Positions 26,910-35,953 of a stretch of 64,000 nt of DNA are shown in pieces. The stretch's first letter is position 1; the number at the start of each line of letters is the position of its first letter. The position numbers and the translations under genes are program-made. The DNA comes from Hyphomicrobiales bacterium (GTDB lineage: Bacteria > Pseudomonadota > Alphaproteobacteria > Rhizobiales > Rhizobiaceae), in assembly GCA_900472575.1 (NCBI GenBank), contig UCIV01000017.1, positions 186,001-250,000 of the forward strand. The letters are read 5' to 3'. Under the pieces are notes generated by a model. It made no database searches, had not been told where the DNA came from, and saw only the letters and a program-made list of their open reading frames with translations.

Positions 26910-28022
26910 TTAGAAATCCCGCTGCAGACGCAGGAAGCCATCGAAACGGTCGCCATCGCCATAACCGGCAGTGTCAATGTCAACATTGTTGTAGTTGAAG
27001 GTCGCCTTGGCGAGGAGGTTCGGCGTGACCTGATAATCCGCCGTCACGCCGACACGCCAGGCACTGCCGCCCGCATAGTCGTCGCTCGTGGGAATGATGT
27101 TATCCCAATACTGGACGCCGGGCGTGAGCTTGAACTTTTCGGAAACAGCGAAGGCATACTCGGCGCCAATCGTCCATTCCGAATAATCCCAGTAGCGGGT
27201 CGGGCCGGAAGAATAGACACCGAAAACACCCAGTTTGCCCGGTCCGATCTCGGCCGACAGAGTAGATGCGACGACACCGTCTTCGTGGTCGAACTCATAG
27301 GCGCCGAACAGATCGATGGAAAACGCGTCAAACTTGCCGCCTACCAGACCGCTGAGACCGATCTCGTCAGCGCTGCCATCGGCGTCGGTCTTCCAGCCCG
27401 CCTGCGAATTGAAGAAATCAGCCTGACCGTATGCAGTGAATGCTCCAGATTCGAACGTGTAGCGAATGGAATTGTTCAGCGTATCTCCGCCAATATAGTC
27501 CCCGAAAATATCGGTTGCGCTGCCCGAAAGCGGGCCTTCGTCCGACAGCACGGTCTCACCCGGCAGGCCGGTATCGAAGTAATTGTAGAAGTAGCCGATG
27601 CGGAAACCGCCCAGCTCGATATAGGTCTCGTTCAGCGCGAAGTCCGAGCTGTCGGAGTTATTGTTGGCGCGCAACGTGACGCGTGAACCAAGGGGGCCGA
27701 ACTCGGTGTCGGACTTGGCTTCGAACCGGAGCTGCGCACGCGTATTTGTGCGATAGCCAGCATCATCGTCGAGTTCGACCGCGCCAGCACTTGTGTCGAT
27801 GTCGTAATTGCTGCGGCCATCCAGCTGCAGACGAATATAACCGCCGATCTTGAGACAGGTCTCCGTGCCAGGGATATAGAAATAGCCGGTGCCGAAAGCG
27901 TCGCAGACGCGGACATATTCCAGCGGTTCCGGCTCGGCAGCGACAATGGCATCAGCGGCGTGGGAAACAGATGTAGCAACCAGGCTTGCTGCCGATGCGA
28001 TGAGAAAACTGGTCAGCTTCAT
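26910..28022 (-). CDS. RopA-type porin (paralog 1 of 3)
   Basis: Outer-membrane porin of the alphaproteobacterial porin_2/RopA family, 370 aa. The start MKLTSFLIASAASLVATSVS at 28022 gives a signal peptide cleaved near SHAADA; the frame is open to 28052. The mature N-terminus (EPEPLEYVRVCDAFGTGYFY) with two cysteines (VCDAFG, TETCLKIGGY) is shared by all three copies. Alternating beta strands follow and the C-terminus ends in aromatic Phe (RLQRDF), as expected for barrel assembly. It is the most divergent of the three in its loops (GPLSGSATDIFGDYIGGD). Confidence 0.93.
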   Translation of the reverse strand: MKLTSFLIASAASLVATSVSHAADAIVAAEPEPLEYVRVCDAFGTGYFYIPGTETCLKIGGYIRLQLDGRSNYDIDTSAGAVELDDDAGYRTNTRAQLRFEAKSDTEFGPLGSRVTLRANNNSDSSDFALNETYIELGGFRIGYFYNYFDTGLPGETVLSDEGPLSGSATDIFGDYIGGDTLNNSIRYTFESGAFTAYGQADFFNSQAGWKTDADGSADEIGLSGLVGGKFDAFSIDLFGAYEFDHEDGVVASTLSAEIGPGKLGVFGVYSSGPTRYWDYSEWTIGAEYAFAVSEKFKLTPGVQYWDNIIPTSDDYAGGSAWRVGVTADYQVTPNLLAKATFNYNNVDIDTAGYGDGDRFDGFLRLQRDF

Positions 28023-28183
28023 TGGGATTTCCTCGGTGAGCTGCATTCGCACATTGAAAAAACGCTACTCGCGATCAGGATAAGTGCAAGCGGCTTCGTA
28101 CATTCAGATCCACTACATCACGCAGTTGGAAACTGACAGTTACCAATTTATCACGGACGAATTTCGACGTCGCCAGAACAAGA

Positions 28184-28208
28184 AAAGCCCGGCACAAGGC
28201 CGGGCTTT
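28184..28208 (-). terminator. Terminator of porin 2
   Basis: AAAGCCCGGC, loop ACAAG, GCCGGGCTTT, with T on the minus-strand exit side (TTTTC). It is 24 bases after the stop at 28232. Confidence 0.85.
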
Positions 28209-28231
28209 CCAAATTAGATCCGAGAGCCGGA

Positions 28232-29308
28232 TTAGAACGAGCGCTGCAGACGCAGGAAGCCGTCCCAACGGTCGGCGTCGCCGAGATCGTCAGCGTCAAC
28301 ATCGGTGTAGTTGACAGTTGCCTTGGCGGACAGGCCGGTCGTGATCTTGTAATCAGCCGTGATACCAGCGCGCCATGCATTGCCGCCGTCGAAATCGCCA
28401 TCGGCGTCGAGAACAACGTTATCCCAGTACTGGATGCCCGGTGCGATGGAGAACTTGTCATTCACAGCGATCGCGTATTCCGCACCGATGGTCCACTCAG
28501 CGGCGTCGAAGTAACGGTTTTCACCGAAGGAGTAGGCAGCGAAGACGCCGAGCGAGCCCGGGCCGATTGCAGCCGTCAGCGTGGAAGCCAGAGCAGCATT
28601 TTCGCGGTCGAAGTCGTAACCGGCGAAGAAGTCGATGGTTACGCCACCGAACTTGCCGGTGATGACGCCGTTGATGCCGATTTCATCCTGGCCACGACCG
28701 GTGCCCGGTACGTCGTCCTTCCAGCCGTCCTGAGAGTCGAATGCATCGACCTGACCGTAGACGGAGAAAGCGCCGGCGTCGTAGGTGTAACGGATACCGT
28801 TGTTGAGGGTGTCGCCACCGAAACCACCATTGCCGAACGGTGCGCCATCGGAGAGAACGGTTTCGCCCGGAAGTCCGGTATCGAAGTAGTTGTAGAAGTA
28901 ACCAACGCGGAGACCACCGAGTTCGATGAAGGTTTCATCGAGGAAGAAATCGGTCCCGTTGTCCGGATTGTTGGTGTTCGCTTCCAGCGTGATGACCGAA
29001 GCAAGCGTGCCGTATTCAGTATCCGACTTGGCATCAAGGGTCAGGTGACCACGGGTGTTGGTGCGGTAGCCGCTTTCGCCGCCGAAGTCGTCGCTGCTGC
29101 GAGCGTCAACCTGAACGCGGACATAACCGCCGATCTTGAGGCAGGTCTCGGTACCCGGAATGTAGAAGTAGCCGGTGCCGAAAGCGTCGCAAACGCGAAC
29201 ATATTCCAGCGGCTCCGGTTCAGCGGCGACGATTGCGTCAGCTGCCTGCGCGACGGTAACGCTTGCAAGCGCCGCGGTCGATGCGATGAGAAGGCTCGTG
29301 ATTTTCAT
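28232..29308 (-). CDS. RopA-type porin (paralog 2 of 3)
   Basis: 358-aa outer-membrane porin. The start MKITSLLIASTAALASVTVA at 29308 gives a signal peptide cleaved near AQAADA. The mature N-terminus is identical to its neighbours over EPEPLEYVRVCDAFGTGYFY. Loop differences include FDSQDGWKDDVPGTGRGQDE and a shorter first loop (DARSSDDFGGESGY). It ends RLQRSF. Coding sequence, spacing and terminator resemble porin 3, suggesting a recent duplication of the whole unit. Confidence 0.93.
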   Translation of the reverse strand: MKITSLLIASTAALASVTVAQAADAIVAAEPEPLEYVRVCDAFGTGYFYIPGTETCLKIGGYVRVQVDARSSDDFGGESGYRTNTRGHLTLDAKSDTEYGTLASVITLEANTNNPDNGTDFFLDETFIELGGLRVGYFYNYFDTGLPGETVLSDGAPFGNGGFGGDTLNNGIRYTYDAGAFSVYGQVDAFDSQDGWKDDVPGTGRGQDEIGINGVITGKFGGVTIDFFAGYDFDRENAALASTLTAAIGPGSLGVFAAYSFGENRYFDAAEWTIGAEYAIAVNDKFSIAPGIQYWDNVVLDADGDFDGGNAWRAGITADYKITTGLSAKATVNYTDVDADDLGDADRWDGFLRLQRSF

Positions 29309-29541
29309 TTGGGGTTCCCCGGTCAACTCTAGGCTTTACATTCATCAAGGTACAGGCGGGCGGCGGGTGCTTACAAGCACTTCTGCATCTGCGACCGGCG
29401 AACATCAGGCAGTTGCGACGTGGTCGTTACTTATTTGTCACAAATTTGACGGGTAAACCGAACCTAAAGCTGCCTGTCCGTGCATTTGCATCCACTACTT
29501 ATTGCGGGAATTCTGCGTCCGCATCCGACTCAACAGAAACA

Positions 29542-29568
29542 AAAAGCCCGGCGCAAGGCCGGGCTTTT
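29542..29568 (-). terminator. Terminator of porin 3
   Basis: AAAAGCCCGGC, loop GCAAG, GCCGGGCTTTT, with a T run (TTTTTG) on the minus-strand exit side. It is 23 bases after the stop at 29591. Confidence 0.88.
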
Positions 29569-29590
29569 CGTCCATATCTGAAAGATCAGA

Positions 29591-30655
29591 TTAGAAAGAG
29601 CGCTGCAGACGGAGGAAACCGTCCCAACGATCAGCAGAGTCCGTACCGGAGTCTACGTCGGTGTAGTTGATGGTTGCCTTAGCAGCCAGGTTGGTGGTGA
29701 TCTTGTAATCAGCCGTGATACCAACGCGCCATGCGTCACCAGCGTCGAAGTCGCCGTCAACAACAGTGATGTTGTCCCAGTACTGAACGCCAGGAGCAAC
29801 CGAGAACTTGTCGGTGACCTTGATGGCGTATTCAGCGCCGATCGTCCACTCAGCAAAGTCGAAGTAACGGTTAGCACCGGTTGCGTAGGCGGCAAAAACG
29901 CCGAGCGAACCCGGGCCGATGGCAGCCGTCAGCGTGGAAGCGAAGGCAGCTTCTTCACGATCGAAGTCATAACCAGCGAAGAAGTCGACAGTTACGCCAC
30001 CGAACTTGCCGGTAACAACGCCGTTGACGCCGATTTCGTCGTCAGAACCGTTGTCGGTCTTCCAACCAGCCTGCGAGTTGAACGCGTCAACCTGACCGTA
30101 AACCGAGAACGAACCAGCGTCGTAGGTGTAACGGATGGAGTTGTTGAGCGTGTCGCCGCCGAAGCCGCCGCCACCGAAGCCAGGGCCGCCGTCAGAAAGA
30201 ACGGTTTCGCCCGGAAGGCCGTTATCGAAGTAGTTGTAGAAGTAACCAACGCGAAGACCGCCGAGCTGGAGGTAGGTTTCTTCCAGATAGAAGTCAGTGC
30301 CACGAACCGGATCGTTCGTATTGGCGCGAACAGTGATCTTCGAAGCAAGCGTGCCGTACTCGGTATCGTTCTTGGCTTCAACAGCGATCTGGCCGCGGGT
30401 ATTGGTGCGGTAACCGCCCTGCGCACCGGTCAGATCGAAGTCCGAACGGCCGTCAACCTGAACGCGGACGTAACCACCGATCTTGAGGCAGGTTTCGGTG
30501 CCCGGGATGTAGAAGTAGCCGGTGCCGAAAGCGTCGCAAACGCGAACGTATTCCAGCGGCTCGGGCTCAGCAGCCACGATTGCGTCGGCAGCCTGTGCGC
30601 CAGAAACTGCTGCGAGGGCAGCAGCGGAGCCGAGAAGAAGGCTCTTGATGTTCAT
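29591..30655 (-). CDS. RopA-type porin (paralog 3 of 3)
   Basis: 354-aa outer-membrane porin. The start MNIKSLLLGSAAALAAVSGA at 30655 has GGAGG about 7 bases upstream and gives a signal peptide cleaved near AQAADA; the upstream extension of the frame to 30832 is not protein-like. Barrel strands are nearly the same as in porin 2 and it ends RLQRSF. The strong ribosome site suggests it is the major expressed copy; that is inference. Confidence 0.93.
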   Translation of the reverse strand: MNIKSLLLGSAAALAAVSGAQAADAIVAAEPEPLEYVRVCDAFGTGYFYIPGTETCLKIGGYVRVQVDGRSDFDLTGAQGGYRTNTRGQIAVEAKNDTEYGTLASKITVRANTNDPVRGTDFYLEETYLQLGGLRVGYFYNYFDNGLPGETVLSDGGPGFGGGGFGGDTLNNSIRYTYDAGSFSVYGQVDAFNSQAGWKTDNGSDDEIGVNGVVTGKFGGVTVDFFAGYDFDREEAAFASTLTAAIGPGSLGVFAAYATGANRYFDFAEWTIGAEYAIKVTDKFSVAPGVQYWDNITVVDGDFDAGDAWRVGITADYKITTNLAAKATINYTDVDSGTDSADRWDGFLRLQRSF

Positions 30656-31052
30656 TTTTGACCTCCAGTCAAAGTTACGTATGGGTCTAGGTCTTGATTT
30701 ACCGAAGGACAAAAATTCCTTGGGCCCATCCCCGTGTTTGAAAGCTGACGAACCACCGCCGCGCTTCGGAGTTGAAAATACAAATCGCCGTGAGCTGCGC
30801 AATGCCGAACTGGGGATGAGCGAGAGTTTCAAGGCAGCTTCCCAAAACCATGTTGCCGAAAGGACACAAAACCGCAGTCCGCGGTCATTAAAAATTTAGT
30901 TTTCGTTAAGAAAACGGTTTTGCGACAGCAACTTAAGGAAAGGTCACATTCGAATACGTAGCCTTGCGAGAATGTTGCCGACAGGCAACAGGCATAACTC
31001 GCAGGCGCTTCGTGCGCTCACGCTAATGATCCAGCGATTTCATGAAGGATAG
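30656..31052. other. Intergenic region upstream of porin 3
   Basis: About 400 bases between porin 3 and tRNA-Ser with no supported gene. An A/T-rich part around 30890-30920 may belong to the porin promoter. AAGGACAAAAATTCCTT (30704-30720) is a small inverted repeat of unknown role. Confidence 0.4.
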
Positions 31053-31143
31053 TGGCGGAGAGGATGGGATTCGAACCCACGATACGCTTTTGACGTATAC
31101 TCCCTTAGCAGGGGAGCGCCTTCGACCACTCGGCCACCTCTCC
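31053..31143 (-). tRNA. tRNA-Ser(GCU)
   Basis: Minus-strand serine tRNA with a long variable arm. The acceptor GGAGAGG pairs with CCTCTCC, the discriminator is G and CCA is encoded (31055-31053). The anticodon loop CTGCTAA (GCT anticodon) sits on a CTCCC/GGGAG stem, and the T arm contains GTTCGAATCC. The variable arm (TATACG TCAAAA GCGTAT-type stem) is typical of class II tRNAs. Confidence 0.96.
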
Positions 31144-31276
31144 GGTGCGGCCTGATTATTGCGGATAAATCCCGAATGCAAGGTCTTTTAGCAAAAAGTG
31201 GCGTCGCAGGCTGGGGATGAACCCCAGCCGCAGCATTATTTCGGCGCGGAGCGGACGAATCCACGAGATTGCCGGC

Positions 31277-32077
31277 TTAATAACCCGAGCCTGCCGGGCC
31301 TGCGCCCGGGCCGCGCCCGTAACGGCCGGCAAGTTTTTTCAGCGTTGCGGCAAGCTCGGTGACGTCTGCGCCAACGGCAACAAAGCTTGCACCGAGTTCG
31401 AGGTAACGACGATTGAGGGTTTCGTTGAAGGTCAGGATGCCTGCGGGCTTGCCGGCGGCGATGATTCGGCCGATCGCCGATTCGATGACGCCCTGCACGT
31501 CCGGCGCCTCGATTCGGCCGAGGCAGCCCAAGTCGGCTGAGAGATCCGCCGGGCCGATGAAGACGCCGTCAACGCCGTCTATCGCGGCAATCGCCTCGAT
31601 ATTGTCGATGGCGACACGCGTTTCGGCCTGAACCAGCAAGCAGATCTCGTCATCGGCTGTCTGCGCATAATCGGAAATAGCATTAAAACCCGAAGCGCGT
31701 GCGACGGCGGCACCGAGCCCGCGCGTGCCGCGCGGCGGATAACGCACGGCCTGGACCAGCGCTTTGGCCTGTTCGGGCGAATCGACCATGGGAATGAGGA
31801 GCGTTCGCGCACCGGCATCCAGCAACTGCTTGATGAACCATGTCTCGCCTGAAGGCGGGCGCACGACGGGTTCGACGGCAAAGGGAGCCAGCGCCCGTAA
31901 CTGGGCGATAATGCTGCGCAGATCATTCGGCCCGTGTTCCGAATCGATCACCAGCCAATCGAAGCCCGCGCTTGCAGCAATCTCCGCCGGAAGCGCCTCG
32001 CCGGTGTTCAGCCATAGGCCAATCTGCTGGCGGCCGGCACTGATCGCAGCCTTAAAGTCATTCTTCGGTACCGGCAT
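31277..32077 (-). CDS. HpcH/HpaI family aldolase
   Basis: Class II pyruvate aldolase of the 4-hydroxy-2-oxoheptanedioate aldolase type, 266 aa. Key motifs: FDWLVIDSEHGPND (catalytic His and substrate site), VRPPSGETWFIKQLLDAGA, the metal Glu in VQAETRVAIDNIEAI and Asp in VFIGPADLSADLG. It would cleave a 4-hydroxy-2-oxo acid to pyruvate and an aldehyde. No other genes of the homoprotocatechuate pathway are present, so the physiological substrate is open. It lies 58 bases downstream of the flavoprotein gene on the same strand. Confidence 0.9.
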   Translation of the reverse strand: MPVPKNDFKAAISAGRQQIGLWLNTGEALPAEIAASAGFDWLVIDSEHGPNDLRSIIAQLRALAPFAVEPVVRPPSGETWFIKQLLDAGARTLLIPMVDSPEQAKALVQAVRYPPRGTRGLGAAVARASGFNAISDYAQTADDEICLLVQAETRVAIDNIEAIAAIDGVDGVFIGPADLSADLGCLGRIEAPDVQGVIESAIGRIIAAGKPAGILTFNETLNRRYLELGASFVAVGADVTELAATLKKLAGRYGRGPGAGPAGSGY

Positions 32078-32135
32078 TTCTCCTCCTATGCCTTTTCGTC
32101 ATAAATCCCGGCCGCGAAATGCAGACCATATATAA

Positions 32136-33353
32136 TCAAGATAACAGCAACTTGAGATCCGTGGCCGGATCGGCCAGGCGGGACCTGTCCGGGTTGATGC
32201 CGGTTTCCAGCATCTTCTTGCCGGTTACATAGGCCTTCGCATCGTTGATCGCATCGACAGCAATCAGCATGCCGTTCCGGAAATACCAGACCGAGACGGC
32301 TCCCTCGCGGCTGCCTTCGCGCACCAGCGTCTCGTCATAGCCGAGATTAAAGCCAGCGATCTGCAGCTTCACATCGTACTGGTCGGACCAGAACCATGGT
32401 TTTGGCAAATAGGGCCTAGCGTTGCCGGCAAGTGTCGCGGCAACCGATTCGGCCTGGTCGACGGCGTTCTGTACCGATTCTAGGCGAATGCGCCCCTCTT
32501 CCCACGGCAACAGGGCGCAATCGCCCATGGCGAAGATCGATGGGTCGGAGGTGCGGGCAAATTCGTCGACGATGATGCCGTTGCCGACATCGAGGCCGCA
32601 ATCCTGCGCCAGACGGTCGTTCGGGGTGACACCGATGCCGACGATGACGAAATCCACATCGATGACCGTGCCATCGGAAAGTTCGGCGGCACGTACTTGG
32701 TCATCCTCGCCGATCAGGCGAGTAAGGCCGGTCTTTTCGCGAATCACGACACCGCGCTCTTTATGTATCGCGCGCATGATGTCTGCGGTCTCCTTCGAGG
32801 CAACACGGGCGAGTATACGGTCGGCCATTTCGATCAGCGTTACGTCGAGACCGAGATGGCGTGCAACGGCCGCCGCTTCCAGCCCGATATAACCGCCGCC
32901 GATGATCAGCAGGCGACGACCGGCCTTCATTTCATCGGCCAGCCGATCCGCGTCACGCTTGTCGCGGACAGTATATACACCCTTAAGTTCGCCGCCGATG
33001 CTGGCAGGCAAAGTACGCGGGGTGGAGCCCGTCGTCAGCGCCAGGGTTTCATATTCGAGCCCCGAACCATCCTGCATGCGGACGGTCTTTTTCTCGCGGT
33101 CGATTTCCTCGACATAGGTGGAGAGTCGGACTTCCACGTCGTTTTCGGCAAACCAGTTATCCGGGCGAAAGGTTAGGCGATCGAAACTCATCTCGCCGAG
33201 AAGGTATTTCTTGGAAAGCGGCGGCCGCTGGTAGGGATAAACCTCTTCAGCGCCGATCATCGTGATGGGCCGTGTATCCTTCAATGCCCGAAGTTTCGCC
33301 GCAAGCGCAAAGCCCGCCTGCCCTGCCCCGACGATTACCAGCCTGCCTGTCAC
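32136..33353 (-). CDS. FAD-dependent ferredoxin/rubredoxin-reductase-like oxidoreductase
   Basis: Pyridine-nucleotide-disulfide-type flavoprotein, 405 aa from the GTG at 33353 (GGAG 7 bases upstream); a TTG at 33383 would add 10 residues. The N-terminal FAD site is LVIVGAGQAGFALAAKLR, followed by the ferredoxin-reductase hallmark YQRPPLSKKYL. The NAD(P)H site is LLIIGGGYIGLEAAAVARHL and the second FAD motif is IFAMGDCALLP. The C-terminal reductase domain begins near PYLPKPWFWSDQYD. It resembles the reductase component of ferredoxin-dependent oxygenases. No ferredoxin or oxygenase gene is adjacent, so its partner is unknown. Confidence 0.9.
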   Translation of the reverse strand: MTGRLVIVGAGQAGFALAAKLRALKDTRPITMIGAEEVYPYQRPPLSKKYLLGEMSFDRLTFRPDNWFAENDVEVRLSTYVEEIDREKKTVRMQDGSGLEYETLALTTGSTPRTLPASIGGELKGVYTVRDKRDADRLADEMKAGRRLLIIGGGYIGLEAAAVARHLGLDVTLIEMADRILARVASKETADIMRAIHKERGVVIREKTGLTRLIGEDDQVRAAELSDGTVIDVDFVIVGIGVTPNDRLAQDCGLDVGNGIIVDEFARTSDPSIFAMGDCALLPWEEGRIRLESVQNAVDQAESVAATLAGNARPYLPKPWFWSDQYDVKLQIAGFNLGYDETLVREGSREGAVSVWYFRNGMLIAVDAINDAKAYVTGKKMLETGINPDRSRLADPATDLKLLLS

Positions 33354-33576
33354 TTGCTTGCTCCATTCCTGTTCGACCGCCAAGAGATAGCACCTCGAAC
33401 GGCCGCAAAGGCGTATCGTCGCGACGCGTGGGCGTCAACAACGCGACATTGTGTCCAGTGAGCGGAATGAGGCGGATAAGGACACCATAGATCGAGAAAA
33501 ATTTACCAATCAACTTTAGAATGCATCAGAATTGCAGGAATAAAATCATATTCGCGGGACAAGTCAGGAGGATACC

Positions 33577-33933
33577 ATGGCCCCATTGATGGACGGGACC
33601 AACATGCAAGAACCGGCGGGCCTGCGCCGTGTCTTTGAAAAATTCACGATTGATCGGCCGGGTAAGATTGTGCTCGTCGAACACCATTTAAGCACCAAGA
33701 CGAGTATTCGCTGCCTGATCCGTACGATCTCTCTGCAGGGAGCCGAACTTGAGGTAACCCCGCACATTCCGGTGCCGTCTCATTTCTTCCTCGCCATCCT
33801 CGGCATACGCGACGAGATCGGCTGCACGGTCATGGCGCGCGAAGAGGAGAAGGTGACGGTCGGCTTCAACATGCTGATCAACCCTGAATTCCTCCACCAT
33901 GTCATTCGGCTGAGCTTCGAGACGAGCCACTGA
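33577..33933 (+). CDS. PilZ-like domain protein
   Basis: 118-aa protein that looks like a single PilZ domain (c-di-GMP receptor family), with strands matching STKTSIRCLIRTISLQGAEL and GCTVMAREEEKVTVGFNML. The N-terminal arginine pair LRR precedes it, but the canonical RxxxR-(D/N)xSxxG motif is degenerate (RTISLQGAEL has SLQG; the acidic/Asn position is replaced), so c-di-GMP binding is uncertain. AGGAGG is about 6 bases before the ATG at 33577. It is a stand-alone gene. Confidence 0.7.
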   Translation: MAPLMDGTNMQEPAGLRRVFEKFTIDRPGKIVLVEHHLSTKTSIRCLIRTISLQGAELEVTPHIPVPSHFFLAILGIRDEIGCTVMAREEEKVTVGFNMLINPEFLHHVIRLSFETSH

Positions 33934-33975
33934 GTCGGAATACGGAGTTGGTGCCGCAGGCGGTTCCGGCAAAAA

Positions 33976-34257
33976 TCAGCGCCGCGCTCGGCGCCATCCA
34001 GCCGCCTGGGCATCCGCCTCGGAGCAGAACCAGCGCTCACCATATTGAGCGCTGATCCTGGTTTCATCGTAATATTCCTGGCCGGGCACATGATAAATGC
34101 GCTCACCGGAGTTGATCGAGATATTGCCCTTGATCCGGCATGAGGTGCCGATATTCGCCTCGACGTAACGGGGGATGCCCGGAAGCAGCGTATGCCCGCC
34201 CGTGGCGAGGAAACTCGCGGTCGCTGCTCCAAGAACAATCAGCACGAATTTGCTCAT
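33976..34257 (-). CDS. Small exported protein with sunset-type domain
   Basis: 93-aa protein with an N-terminal signal or membrane segment (MSKFVLIVLGAATASFLATG) and a compact C-terminal domain: CRIKGNISINSGERIYHVPG, then EYYDETRISAQYGERWFCSE and DAQAAGWRRA. This pattern (GxxIYHxPG ... YGERWFCSExxAxAAGWRR) matches the sunset domain, often annotated in rhizobia as an ExoI-related or thermonuclease-tail protein. No nuclease domain is present. Function is unknown; location probably periplasmic or membrane-anchored. Confidence 0.75.
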   Translation of the reverse strand: MSKFVLIVLGAATASFLATGGHTLLPGIPRYVEANIGTSCRIKGNISINSGERIYHVPGQEYYDETRISAQYGERWFCSEADAQAAGWRRARR

Positions 34258-34460
34258 CCGACGAAGATGGGCCGAAAAGATTGATTGCTCGCTTCAGCAA
34301 TTCCTAAAATTGCATATTTCGGATCACAAAACCTCAGGATGCATCGAGGTGTCCGGCATTCCGCGAATCGTCGTCCGGAAGGCTACCGGTCAAACTCCTA
34401 CCCTTGCACAGCAGCGAAAGCTTTCTATTGTGTCCCGGCTTTCAACCGGACTTATCCCAC

Positions 34461-35582
34461 ATGCCTGCATTTTCTCGTTTTACTCCGCTGATCAATTCAC
34501 TGCCCTCGACCGTGCCCTTTGTCGGCCCGGAAGCGCTGGAGCGAAAGAGCGGTGCGGTCGTCAAGGCGCGCATCGGCGCCAATGAAAACGGCTTCGGCCC
34601 GGCGCCATCCGTAATTGCAGCCATGACGGAAGCCTCAACGGGCATCTGGAAATATGCGGATCCGGAAAATTTCGACCTCAAGGCAGCACTTGCTGACCAT
34701 CTCAACTGCAAGCCGGAAAATCTGGCGATCGGCGAAGGTGTCGATAGCCTTCTCGGCCAGATCGTGCGGCTCGTCATAGACCCGGCAGCGGCAACGCCTA
34801 TGCCGGTGGTGAATTCCTTCGGCGGCTACCCGACCTTCAATTTCCACGTGGCCGGTTTTGGCGGCCGGCTGGTGACCACGCCTTATGTGAACGACCGCGA
34901 GGACCTGAACGGGCTGCTCGATGCCGTGCGCCGGGAAAATGCGCCGCTCGTCTATTTCGCCAATCCTGACAATCCGATGGGAAGCTGGTGGGAGGCCCAT
35001 GAGGTCGTGGCCTTTGCAAAGGCCCTGCCGGAAACCACGCTGCTGGTGCTCGACGAGGCCTATTGCGAAACGGCACCGGCAAGCTCGACGCCGTCGATCG
35101 AGGCGTTGATCGACATGCCGAACGCCATCCGCACGCGCACGTTCTCGAAGGCTTATGGAATGGCTGGCGCGCGCGTCGGTTATGCGATCACGACGGAAGG
35201 CACTGCGAAAGCGTTCGACAAGATCCGCAACCATTTCGGCATGAACAGGATAGCCGTTGCAGGCGCAATCGCGGCCCTGAAAGACACGGCCTATCTCAAG
35301 CAAGTCGTCGGCAACATCAAGGCATCGCGCGAGCGCATTGGAGCGATCGCGGCCGCCAACGGTCTCAAGGCGCTGCCTTCGGCCACCAATTTCGTCGCGA
35401 TCGATTGCGGACGCGATGCGGCTTACGCCCGCGCGATTGTCGATGGACTTTTGGGCCACGGCGTCTTCATTCGCATGCCGGGTGTCGAGCCTCTCAACCG
35501 CTGCATCCGCATCAGCGCCGGAAAAGAGCCCGACATGGCGCTTCTGGAGGCCGCGTTGCCTCAGGTTTTGAAATCGCTCTGA
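34461..35582 (+). CDS. HisC-like PLP-dependent aminotransferase
   Basis: Fold-type I aminotransferase of the histidinol-phosphate aminotransferase group, 373 aa from the ATG at 34461 (MPAFSRFTPLINSLPST). Cofactor residues are visible: Asn/Pro in FANPDNPMGS, Asp and Tyr in LVLDEAYCE, and the PLP Lys in RTFSKAYGMAGARVGY with the Arg of the phosphate site. The C-terminal substrate Arg is in NRCIRISAG. No his genes adjoin, so it may act on another amino acid such as phenylalanine or aspartate. The ribosome site is weak, so the start is less certain; the frame is open to 34404. Confidence 0.87.
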   Translation: MPAFSRFTPLINSLPSTVPFVGPEALERKSGAVVKARIGANENGFGPAPSVIAAMTEASTGIWKYADPENFDLKAALADHLNCKPENLAIGEGVDSLLGQIVRLVIDPAAATPMPVVNSFGGYPTFNFHVAGFGGRLVTTPYVNDREDLNGLLDAVRRENAPLVYFANPDNPMGSWWEAHEVVAFAKALPETTLLVLDEAYCETAPASSTPSIEALIDMPNAIRTRTFSKAYGMAGARVGYAITTEGTAKAFDKIRNHFGMNRIAVAGAIAALKDTAYLKQVVGNIKASRERIGAIAAANGLKALPSATNFVAIDCGRDAAYARAIVDGLLGHGVFIRMPGVEPLNRCIRISAGKEPDMALLEAALPQVLKSL

Positions 35583-35600
35583 GCTGAATAGGAACCAAGC

Positions 35601-35637
35601 AAAACCGCGCCGGCCTTGTCTCTGCCGGTCGCGGTTT
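35601..35637 (+). terminator. Terminator of the aminotransferase gene
   Basis: AAACCGCG pairs with CGCGGTTT, with an inner CCGGC/GCCGG stem around TTGTCTCT, followed by GATTA. It starts 18 bases after the stop. Confidence 0.75.
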
Positions 35638-35686
35638 GATTACGAAAAGCTGGATAAGTGCAGGCTCTTCTGCGAAGTGGTTCTGC

Positions 35687-35953
35687 TCAGTGCACCGTCA
35701 TCCATTCGCGGGCGGCGCGCAATGCTTCCGCAAGCTGCATCTTCGTCAACTGCGGGGTCAGATCGGCACGCAGTTCGGCGGCGCGGTCGGAGCCCTTGAT
35801 GGCGGCAATGTTCAGCCATTTGTGAGCGGACACGAGGTCGATTTCGACCCCGCGGCCCGTTGCATACATCAGGCCCATATCGCAGAAGACTTCTGCGCGG
35901 GCATCGCCACCCATGGTGGCCATTTCAGTCATCGAAATTTCAAAGCGTGCCAT
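35687..35953 (-). CDS. Sel1-like repeat protein (88 aa)
   Basis: Short protein with a single Sel1-type (TPR-like) unit: AEVFCDMGLMYATGRGVEID, LVSAHKWLNIAAIKGSDRAA. These match the Sel1 consensus (A...LG.MY..G.GV..D...A..W...AA..G...A). The rest is helical (LTKMQLAEALRAAREWM). AGGGATC precedes the ATG at 35953. Sel1 proteins usually mediate protein contacts; the partner here is unknown. Confidence 0.82.
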   Translation of the reverse strand: MARFEISMTEMATMGGDARAEVFCDMGLMYATGRGVEIDLVSAHKWLNIAAIKGSDRAAELRADLTPQLTKMQLAEALRAAREWMTVH

